DNA of 64,000 nucleotides from Ptiloglossa arizonensis. Its lineage: Eukaryota > Arthropoda > Insecta > Hymenoptera > Colletidae. Positions 38,207 through 48,140 of the stretch are shown here, one piece after another (within the stretch, counting starts at the first letter, position 1; every line of letters begins with the position of its first letter). The notes under the pieces were generated by a model. That model had not been told where the DNA came from. It did not search any database and was given only the letters and a program-made list of their open reading frames with translations. The stretch covers positions 12,481,557 through 12,545,556 of the forward strand of contig NC_135051.1 of assembly GCF_051014685.1 (NCBI RefSeq), given 5' to 3'. The position numbers and the translations under genes are program-made.

Positions 38207-39088
38207 TTTTTTTTTTTAATTGGAGGAATATGTCTCTTCAGTCTTTTTAGTTGTTTTGCATTTTCCTACAATACATGTTGCTGAAATATCTTTTGCTTCG
38301 TTAGAAGCATTGGTGGGATGATTGTCTTTATTTATGTCATCAGGTTTTTGATCGACAAAAAATAATGGTGGCTGTTCTTTCCAGCTACGAACGTCAGGTA
38401 ACATATCCGATTTTAAATCCGTTTCGTTCCAATTTTTCTTTCGTGACTTATGTCGATTTCCATCTATTCAATCTACTTTTTGGTATGCATCTGTTGTATT
38501 TCTGTTAATTTTTACAGAGTTTATTAATATGGTTTGGCAGGAAAATTTTTCTTTAAATACAACAGTTTTTATACTTTCTAACATGAGATGGTAATTAGTT
38601 ATCTCCTCCAGAAACATGAGTGATGGTTTTAGGTTGATTTATCTTGGCTCACTAGCAAGAATCTATTGGAGGTTTGTACATAAATTATTGTCATCGAAAG
38701 TAATGGTTTGTTTTTTTTTTTTGTAAAATGGGTATCGATTTGAACTATTTCTTTGTTACTTTAATACTTGTAAATCCATGTCCATTTCCATAGAATATTC
38801 AAGTTTGTGGTATTCATATGTATATGTGAAGAGTTTCAAGACTTTGTATTAGTATAGGTTCCACTTGAATTAATCGTCGTGGTTCCCTTGAGTTGTTGGA
38901 ATTAGTAATATTAGATGTGTGCGTGTGTGTGTATTCGGTGTGAGTGGAAGTGATTTCGTTGTCGTGGCAGGTATATTGTGGTGTATTGATTGTTCATGGT
39001 ACTGCGATAAAGATAGTGCATTAGTGACTATACTATTAATGGTGATTGTAGGGAATATTAGCGAAGGATACGGACCTCCACTCCCTTG
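38207..39088 (-). pseudogene. Broken retrocopy-like coding block with 3' poly(A)
   Basis: Read on the minus strand, this block looks coding in successive frames: 39088-38870 (with QGSGGPYPS and NALSLSQYHEQSIHH), then 38993-38814 (with SREPRRLIQVEPILIQSLE), then a frame running from about 38815 to 38216 with three in-frame stops. That last frame holds QTITFDDNNLCTN, KTVVFKEKFSCQTILINSV and, after the final stop, a 62-codon stretch including EQPPLFFVDQKPDD. The last codon is followed directly by TAA and an A-run (38217-38207), which suggests a reverse-transcribed mRNA or a retroelement ORF. The parent is not recognised. No flanking duplication was found. The internal A-run at 38711-38722 may be a mutated Lys tract. 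Confidence 0.4.
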
Positions 39089-39829
39089 TTACATTTTAGT
39101 AGTCAATTACTGTTTATATAGCGTTTATGTGTTCAATATGTACGATAAGTCGACTTCGAATTCTAGTTATCAATTCGCGTATATTTACATTTGGAACTCG
39201 CTATTCCAACGTCTAATTTCTTTGACTGTTCACACGTGACCGAAAGATAAATGTTGACTAAAATATTTCAATATTCATTTTTAACGATTTGAAACGTAAA
39301 GAAGGAAAAAGCTTTAGACACGTAAAAAGAAAAATATTTTTATAATTCTTGGTGGAGCTATAAAGAAATAGAATTCATAGAAAGTGTGTATGGAAGATTA
39401 ACCAAAGTGACCAAATATTTTATCATTTTCTATAATGCAGTTTTAATAAAAATGCGTTTAAAAGCGATACCAGAGGCCATAAAGCTTATAGCTTTTCTTG
39501 ATTTACTAGACGTCCACCTTTTGGATCGATCGATTCGACTTAATTGACTTAATTGAGACTAAAACACTTATTGACTTAACCAATTAGTCCCATAGTTTTC
39601 AATACACTTAAAACCACCGGATGTGTAGTTACTTTCTGTGGATTTCTTTCCTCAATGGAAATGTTCAAAAGCTAAAGATCATACCGAAGAATATGAACTC
39701 TGATTATTATTTTGTGCGTGTGTTCCTAAACATCTTTCAAATAATCAATCTGGTCTAAAATCGTCCGGTCTTAATTATCGAGTTTCTTCTCGTTGACTGC
39801 GTTCAAGTAATGTCAATGGAGGATGCGAG
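39089..39829. other. AT-rich non-coding DNA
   Basis: No gene or repeat is supported here. Confidence 0.5.
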
Positions 39830-40400
39830 AAGGAAAGTTAATTTTAACGATGCAAATAATAAGAAGTATAAATGTTAGAAAGGGTTGAGGAAGATAGGAG
39901 GCACGGTAGAGAAAAAAGAGGGTTGTGACTTTACGCGATCGTCGGAAAGGGACGTGGGTGGACGGTAAACGTGGGACACGGCACCGATACGATAGAGGAA
40001 GCTGATTCCACCGGGGGTTGAACGGGTATCGAGGGCCAATAAATTCCGACAAATTGTATTACCCGCGTTATATACTGTCGCGCATGAAGTCGAACGGTCC
40101 GTATTCTCCACCCTCGAGCCACGAGGACCTCTTCCCACAGCTACCTAAACCTCACGACGGCGTCATTGGTTATTGCGACTGAAATACAGGCACGCGCTGC
40201 AACGAAACCGTTGCAATTCCTACATGCTCTCCGCTCTCCGCTCTCCGCTCTCCGCCCTCCTCTGATTCATTCCATTGGTTTTTCTACATCCGACAATTTC
40301 CGATACCTTCCGCTACCTCCGCTTTTGCGACAGTTTCTTCGCTCTTGCGCAGTAATTGATGCCTACTTGCTGGCGCCTCTATCTCGCTAAAGCATCCGAT
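39830..40400. promoter_or_regulatory. CpG-rich island, possible promoter or enhancer
   Basis: A GC- and CpG-rich block containing CATTGG at 40164-40169 and CATTGG at 40273-40278 (CCAAT boxes on the minus strand), plus the small tandem repeat described separately. Minus-strand frames of 79 and 87 codons overlap each other, so neither is trusted. A TSS cannot be placed. Confidence 0.25.
40227..40260. repeat. 7-bp pyrimidine tandem repeat
   Basis: Four perfect CTCTCCG units followed by a degenerate CCCTCC. The strand asymmetry (all pyrimidine but G) is typical of slippage-prone tracts. Confidence 0.9.
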
Positions 40401-41481
40401 CGTTCGTTTCCTTTCCGCCTGCTTTACATCCTTCTTCTGGTAGAATTGTTTTTGATCGTCTTGTTCCACATGATAGTTTGGATTAGATTGCTTCTTTCCA
40501 ACTTTTTATCTTCCAATATTTTTAAAGCAGTTCGGTGAGAACATACTGATTTTATTCTTATCATTGGGTTTATAGCATAGGATGTGATTAAAATAGATCA
40601 AGCTTCGGGAATTTCTTACAATATTTTCTCGATAAATGTGAAAGCCTTTAGACAAAAGTTCACATTTATGAGGGACTATCCTTGAAACTCTGTTGGCATT
40701 TTTTCGGCAGCGATGGTCATGGAAAAGAACAGGCAGCAAAAGAGGAAAAGGGGCTGAACGTCGAGACAGTAGCTGAAGTTTAAAGGCATTTAATTGCTTA
40801 TAACATTAATACAATTACATTTTTTAAAGTTTGTTTTTTTTCGTGAAACCTTTGTCTACATAGTTATAAGATCTTCCTGATTAAAATGAGACCAACGTGA
40901 TATAATTTGGATGATACTTGCTAATTTAGCAGGGGATATTAACCAGAAATATCTGACAAATATAGTAACATTTTCATTAACAAGAAACTAATAATAAAGA
41001 AAGTTCATCTTTGCAGTAATATTGTTTTACCAACACCACCATTTATCTTATCAGCTAGTATTACACATTATAGTCTACTGAGGTCTAGCTTCGTAGGGTG
41101 TTACATTTATCATTTGACTGATTCCAAGAGAGACTTCCCCTAGTAATCGGGATTAACTTTTCACATTTATTGTGGACTGTCGTGTCCTACCACAAATTTA
41201 TTTTGTTCAGTATATTGTCTTAGGGTTCTCAGCAATACTTTCAATAGTTTGCTGCAAAGATGTATTTTAAATGTCAATAGTTTTCACAGACATGGAAATA
41301 TTTATTCGAAATGGGATAGTAAATTTTTATAACAATCATTGCTGAATCGTGAAAATCAACATATTGTTATTCAATTTCGGTATTGGTATCAATTTTCGAG
41401 CTATTAATACATCTCTATTATTAAGAATTATTTTATTCTATCTATTTTCCTTTCACTTATATTAAATGGTAATAATTGCAG

Positions 41482-41533
41482 TCAGTGTGTGGAAACCGGA
41501 TTGCCTGAATTATTACAAGAGATTTCACTGAAG
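41482..41533 (+). CDS. Possible internal exon (52 nt)
   Basis: A pyrimidine-rich tract (about 41432-41462) and TTGCAG ending at 41481 form a good acceptor, and AAG|GTATGT at 41531-41539 a good donor. Of the three frames only one is open. It reads QCVETGLPELLQEISLK, which has the balanced composition of real protein and not of AT-rich junk. It would begin with one base of a split codon and end on a codon boundary. I do not recognise the protein and found no adjoining exon of matching phase in the window, as expected if introns are many kilobases long. Chance remains possible. Confidence 0.35.
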
Positions 41534-42892
41534 GTATGTAAACAAATGTGATCCATGCATGTTTCTTACTATAAGGAGACTTTCTTTATATGAACTATTT
41601 TTTTTATCCCTGAGCGGATAAAATGAAATTGTACCTACTATGCTTTACATTTTTTCAACGACTCGAATGACTAATGATCAATGAGAGTGATAATAAAGCT
41701 TCACGTAATGAGAATTACAATTTTTATATTTGTTATTCTATATCCACAAGATTATTGCCAATGGATTGGGATAGAATTTCTGATGAAAATATTTCTTATG
41801 AAGATGTATAGAAAAATATACAAATTTTTATTTTTTTAACACATAGATGACTATGAACTGTCCATGAGACATCAATATGAGACATATAGTATTACTGAAG
41901 GAGGAAATTATTAAGGAATAAATAAATACCATGTGGAAATTTTTTATTTGGATTACATATCTTATTTCTTTAAAATTCATTAGTAATTGTTTTATAGAAA
42001 ATTGAAAATTTCAAGTTATCGATGTTCCCTTGTTAGAGAAACAAGGGAATTATACAACCTTATTATAAAATTAATGACAATTACGTCGAATTTGATGCAA
42101 AGCATATTAAACCATCTAAGATCGTTACCATACAAGAAATAAAATATTCGTCTAAAATATGGATACAATCTGTCGATAGTTGAAAAATAAAGTATCAAGA
42201 ATGTAATACCACAGAAAAAGATGTTAATTATAACAAATCTCAATTCCTTTCGAATCATAACCAGAAAAGAAGAGTATCCACTACGTCGTACTCATCTCCT
42301 AAACTTATCTTTCTTTAACAATATAGTTTTTCAAAACACCAATCCGATAAAAGATTTTAACATAACATGTATTTTCAGTTGTCCACTACAATCTCTAATT
42401 GTTCTATTTTAGTTCTTGTTGAAATATATATTCACCGATGTTCCTGTTGCGAATCTCTTTATCGATGTTTTCTTTTTACTTTACCGATCCTATCGAAAAG
42501 TAGGCTAAACTTGCCGTAACGGAAATTGAAAAATAACAAGCGTAGAGCTAGAATTTTGGGAAAACATACTTATTAAAGCGAGAAAGATGATACGTTTACT
42601 TAAAATTATATCCAAACGATTCAATCGTGCTGTATATAAAGAAATTACAGTGGTACCTCATTCGTAGATACGAAGATCTTTATTTTTCCCATTGGTCCAC
42701 CATTTTCTTACGATCTTAGCAAGTACCATTTTTGGATTTTCCTAAGATATATAGCTAGGGTTCATCGTCTCCCACTCGGTTATTCGAAAAATTTATTCCA
42801 TCCCTTCCCCAGAAATCGACGCCACGTTTCCTTGCAGCCGTCTATCCATTTTTCTGTCCTTCGCTTTTAAATTTCCTCCGGTTATCATCCAC

Positions 42893-43555
42893 TTATCCCT
42901 CTCGACGCCCCAGCACTTCTTCCCTGTAACCGATGCCAGATTGTACTTCCTTACGAAGGGCATCAATGCGTTTACCAATAAGCTGGGTCATCGATTTTCC
43001 TTCTCCGTTCCTATTATCTACTCCCACTTTTATTTTTTCCTCCACGAACATATTCTTCACTTCTCCAAGCATAATTCAACGATCACGTAATCATTTATCA
43101 CTCGTAACTGCATTATTTGTCTTCAAACCCCCTCCACCCCGTTTTAATTTCAACGCACTATATTTTCACCGCTTTGTCATTATTCTGGCATCATTTGAGA
43201 ACGCGGTACTCCCGCTTCGTGTGCACACATGGAAAATATTCATTGTTTTTATTTGTATTGCGCTGTATTGTTCCGCGTCTGTCCTTTCTCTCCATTGTTG
43301 ATTTTTTAGTCTCGATAGGTATTCGCTTACTTGGAAACATTTTCGTCGTGCTTTCACGTGCTTGACTAGTTGCGTTACGTTATCTTCCTCTCCAATATTT
43401 GCACCCTTCTGAAGCGCGCTTTCGATATCCTCGGATGTAACCAACTTTTGCGATTTCGAAATATAAGGACGCGTCCCCGTGAAACGCCAGCGCAATACGT
43501 TCACGGTGTTCACGCACCAGCAGAGAAATATTTTCCGAAATAAAAATGGAGATGT
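42893..43555 (-). pseudogene. Broken coding-like block, product unknown
   Basis: Two minus-strand frames have strongly coding-like composition. The upstream one (43555-43166) contains GTRPYISKSQKLVTSEDIES, NIGEEDNVTQLVKHVKARRK and ends at ARIMTKR. The downstream one (43072-42893) starts at an ATG and contains MLGEVKNMFVEEKIKVG and MTQLIGKRIDALRKEVQSG, ending in a stop. Between them (about 43165-43073) the frame is lost. A splice-donor-like GTAAGC lies at 43330-43325 on the minus strand, so an alternative is two exons of a live gene. A further frame continues to 42793. No domain is recognised; charged, helix-prone content would fit a gag/ORF1-like or coiled-coil protein. Confidence 0.35.
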
Positions 43556-44294
43556 TCAATATCCCGGTCGACACCGATCGTTCATTTAAGGACGGAATGC
43601 AAATCTTTTCTCCGCCGTGGGCTACACGAGACAAAACTCCAAAATCCTAAATCTACGAAGAATTTTGGATTTGACAAAACACGTCGGATCTTTCATGGAA
43701 AACTTTAGACTCGGGAGTTTTCTAGACGAATACAAATCGACTCAACCGCGCCTTCGCACAACTCTATCCTACTGAATAACACATACACTTATTTGCATTG
43801 TGAGAGCCTCTCGTTGTCAGTCAGATTTTCTAGACCAGTGGAATGAGAAGGTTCTGTCTATGCGTAGCAATGTGTTTACTCGCCGAAAGTAACAAAATGC
43901 AAGCGCAGCGTACTATACGCTCGGTTGTAATTATCATAATGGCAAAAGACAGGGGAAACTGCGGGAATTTCGAAGAGGAAATGAAAAACGAAAAAATATA
44001 TGCGAAATTGAAATTCATTGGATAAAGGAATAAGTTCTTTTATCGGTTTTTCCTCGAGAAGATACGCTCAAGCGTAGAAGAACTCAATTTTCTTTTCTGC
44101 TTGGTAGCCAACGGTATTTTCTGTAAATGAGAAGACGCATTGAACTTTTTCGCAACTGGAACGATCTTTCAACAAACACGTATTTCTTTCTGGTCTTTTC
44201 AATACGATGCTCGTAATAAACATTGCTCCATTAAGTAGGAACATGAAATGCCGTAAAAAGTATCGTGATCGAAATGGTGTCGTTAGTAATTTTG

Positions 44295-44420
44295 TGGCGG
44301 TACTACCCACGCTTGCCACCAGAGGGAAACTGACCGCCGACCGTTTCCCGCAAGTTACCGTACTTGCTTCGATCGGTATATATACAGTCCCTTACCGATC
44401 TCATAATGTCCCAGCGTATA
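44295..44420. repeat. Dispersed repeat, copy B (partner at 2750)
   Basis: Same family and orientation as 2750-2872. It has GCCACCAGAGGG at 44315-44326, closer to the CTCF core (CCACNAGRKGG) than copy A. A TATATATA lies just downstream at 44380-44387. No termini or target duplication could be defined. Confidence 0.65.
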
Positions 44421-44557
44421 AGAGTTGCTAGAGTACCTTATCGAATGAGTCCACTAACAAACCCGAGATGAAACGCTTTATCCCTTGCTTTTCCCTCGCT
44501 TTCCTTTCCTTTACCTCCATTACTTAAATTTAACACTTCACAATTTAAATAAAAAAA

Positions 44558-44779
44558 AATCTTGTTAGCTGCAATGAATGCAAACTTACTGTGTTAGTGG
44601 AAGAAGAAATAATTCTTAGTCACGAAATTGGACATTTAAAACTTCGTTTTGAAACTAACAGAAGTGGTTTATTTGAAGAAATTAATAGTTTTCTACAGTG
44701 GATAATAAAATTTAGTAACATTCAAGGGAGAATTAAGTTGGTGACAATGGATATCTGGTACCATGTTTATAACCTTTAA
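44558..44779 (+). pseudogene. Short coding-like frame with C2H2-like spacing
   Basis: The plus strand is open from just after an A-run to a stop at 44779 with no ATG at its left edge. It reads SCNECKLTVLVEEE, then ILSHEIGHLKLRFET, then FEEINSFLQWIIKFSN. Cys-x2-Cys, 13 residues, His-x3-His is the spacing of a C2H2 zinc finger (usual gap 12), but the expected aromatic and Leu positions are not all there. It may be a fragment of a transposon or host gene, or chance. Confidence 0.2.
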
Positions 44780-46455
44780 TCGTTGATTAAATTGTTGTTA
44801 ACTCATATAGTGAGTTACTTTTCTAGTATTTAATACTAAAGTTGAGTATTATAATGACGATTAATGCCAATTCATCGTTGTATAAGGTGTAATGAAATCT
44901 AATTTGATATTATTACTATGTATTTAAAGGTTTTATTATATATACAACCGATTGTGGATAGTAATGATCATATACAGCAATACGGTTGAAAGTGGAATTT
45001 GTTGACGGTTGAATAATGAGAACGTTTCGACTATGCGTGTATAGCAGCCAGTAAATTAAACGAAAATTTCCAAATCATTTTCAATCGTATCCATTTATTA
45101 AATAACAGAGCAAAAGTATTCAATTTCATTTAAGTTTCATGTAAAAACTGATTTCTACGATCTATTAAGGTCGCAGATGTATAATAGGTCTGGATTCCTT
45201 CCAGAGCACAAACGAAAGCATTTCTGCAAACTCTAAATGTAAAAGTGACATGTACTGTAATATATCGTTGATTAAACATTGAATAAATATGAGTTCTATG
45301 AAAAGTTTGAACGACTTTTTTCTCAGCATGATATATTCTTAACGTATGAGGACAAGCCTGTTTGAAAGCAATATTTCCTCATTCTCATGTATATTGTATA
45401 CGCGAACTTCGATAAATTAGTCGAAGATGTTACATCGTTAGTCAGTTAACGATAATAATATATCGAGTGAGAAGTTATCGCCATTAGCATCAAATGCATA
45501 CAGTCGAAACACAAAGGTAATTCACTTCTCGCGCAAAACACGAAACAAGTTTTGGCTCTACAAGAACGCTAGCGCACGTATTAATTTTCGGATACAATCT
45601 CTCAACAAATAGCTCATGTTTACCTCCATAAAGTGTATCGAATCATTTCCACCACTGTTTACGTTCCGTAAATTTAAAAACCGATTGGCCGAACTTCAAA
45701 GCGTTGCCACAAGCGTATTGGTGAGGGAGCCACGAATGCAAACACCTTTTATATTTCTCATTCCATTGTCGTGGGAGTATTGTCAATGGAGTATTGTTAT
45801 TTTTAATTATACGTTGTTAAAAGTTCTTTAGAAATGATTTGTGCAATGTCTAAGTGAAAATAATCTAAATATGGCCTATCTGGTCTTATTTTTATTGGGA
45901 GAATCTTGCCAATCTGTTGAAAGTACTATCATTAAGATACAATGGAAAGTATAAAAGTTGTTAATTTAGCGTTTTTACATCGATATGCGTACAGTACACT
46001 TCCAGTAGGAGCTGCGTTCGTTGTTGCGCTAACTTTTGTTGTATCTTGATTATTCTCTTTGTCGAATAATTCAAACTGGCTATTTGTTAACCTGAGATTC
46101 CAGGAACAAATTCGCTACCGTCCTTCCTTAAAATGTATTACGCAACCCTGGCAATGTGCGTTTTATCGAGGAGCTAGTGTACTCTATACATAAAGATGAA
46201 ACTCATTACTTTTATATTCCAAAACTGTGTAATTAACACACACAGCATAGTGCAGAAATGGAGCACATATACGACGCATAATGTGTATATCATGTAACGG
46301 AGAGTTTAAGCTTTTGGTGAACGTAAATCGCTTATCGCAAATAGCATTTCATCACTGGTCACTTCAAAAAGTTGTCATCAATGAACAATGTATATCTGTG
46401 GATTGGACAATTTAACGAGAAATTGAACTTTCAACATTTATGATATATAGTAGTG
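44780..46455. other. AT-rich non-coding DNA
   Basis: No gene or partnered repeat is supported. The 71-codon frame at 45616-45831 has no motif or splice context. Confidence 0.5.
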
Positions 46456-46799
46456 AACTTCATAGAATTTCTACACTTTTCACAAAACACACTTTCAAGA
46501 TGATGGATATATGTATAAGCACACTATTGTTAGTGATAATATTATAGAAAGTAGTATTTATACTAATCAACTTTGTAGAATCCCTACACTTTTCACAAAA
46601 CACACTTTCAAGCTGATAGTCCGTGTATGTACAAGCACACTACTGTTAGTATCAATATTATAGAAAGTAGTATTTATACTAATCAACTTTGTAGAATCCC
46701 TACACTTTTGCAAAACACACTTTCAAAATGATGGTCCGTGTATGTCTCAGCACACTTTTCTTAATGGTAATATTATAGAAAGTAGTACTTGTCAATTAA
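46456..46799. repeat. Three-copy tandem array, about 115 bp
   Basis: Units begin at 46456, 46569 and 46685 (AACTT[C/T][A/G]TAGAAT..CTACACTTTT). Shared blocks are CAAAACACACTTTCAA and AATATTATAGAAAGTAGTA. Copies 2 and 3 agree best; copy 3 decays at its right end. Confidence 0.9.
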
Positions 46800-47051
46800 T
46801 TCAATTAGAACATCGAATCTTCAAGTTTTAGGTAAAAAATGACCAGTACTGCTAAGTATAAAAAACATCACGACTTAAATAACACTCGCTTCAATAACCA
46901 ACAGGTATAGACAGTGTCCTACATCGTGACATGGGTCGACAACAGACCCGCCTCGACGATCAACAACCGTCCACGCAAGACGGTTAGAGCAACATGTTCG
47001 CCCTACGACAAGCGTCTTATAACTGACAGGGAATCCACCCATTATGGCACT
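46800..47051. other. Spacer between the two tandem arrays
   Basis: About 250 bases separate the arrays. The right part (46900-47050) is distinctly GC-richer and is open for 63 codons on the minus strand without a recognisable product. The second array starts abruptly at its edge, so this may be the unique part of an element whose tail has been amplified. Confidence 0.4.
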
Positions 47052-48140
47052 CAGAACCTCAACCAATATAGGTACTAGCTACAATTCTAGAGCACAACGA
47101 TTATTATTAAGATTGAGATATTTTACAAAAAAACTTTTGTCTACTAGAATTTGTCCCCTTAAAAACACATCGAATCAGCAAGAATCGATGGTGATACTTC
47201 AAAGAAGAAGAACTTGAGATATATTCCATTTGAATATTATTCAGATATCCATAATTATTAAGAGTGAGGTTACTAAATAAGTAAATAAAAATTACTAAAA
47301 TATTTAGAATAATATTTTAGAATATATTTCAGAACCTCAACCAATATAGGTACTAGCTACTATTCTACAGCACAACGATTATTATTAAGATTCAGATATT
47401 TTACAGAAAAAACTTTTGTCTACTAGAACTTGTCCCCTTAAAAACACATCGAATCAACAAGAATCGATGGTGATACTTCAAAGAAGAAGAACTTGAGATA
47501 TATTCCATTTGAATATTATTCAGATATCCATAATTATTAAGGGTGAGGTTACTAAATAAGTAAATAAAAATTACTAAAATATTTAGAATAATATTTTAGA
47601 ATATATTTCAGAACCTCAACCAATATAGGTACTAGCTACTATTCTACAGCACAACGATTATTATTAAGATTGAGATATTTTACAAAAAAACTTTTGTCTA
47701 CTAGAACTTGTCCCCTTAAAAACACATCGAATCAGCAAGAATCGATGGTGATACTTCAAAGAAGAAGAACTTGAGATATATTCCATTTGAATATTATTCA
47801 GATATCCATAATTATTAAGGGTGAGGTTACTAAATAAGTAAATAAAAATTACTAAAATATTTAGAATAATATTTTAGAATATATTTCAGAACCTCAACCA
47901 ATATAGGTACTAGCTACAATTCTACAGCACAACGATTATTATTAAGATTGAGATATTTTACAGAAAAAACTTTTGTCTACTAGAACTTGTCCGCTTAAAA
48001 ACACATCGAATCAACAAGAATCGATGGTGATACTTCAAAGAAGAAGAACTTGAGATATATTCCATTTGAATATTATTCAGATATCTATAATTATTAAGGG
48101 TGAGGTTACTAAATAAGAAAATAAAAATTACTAAAATATT
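47052..48140. repeat. 278-bp satellite array, 3.9 copies
   Basis: Near-identical head-to-tail units start at 47052, 47330, 47609 and 47887 with CAGAACCTCAACCAATATAG; the last unit breaks off about 25 bases short. Copies differ at only a few scattered sites (for example AATTCTAGAGC versus TATTCTACAGC, and ATCAGCAAG versus ATCAACAAG). The unit is AT-rich with no open frame of note. High identity implies recent amplification or ongoing homogenisation. Confidence 0.95.
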
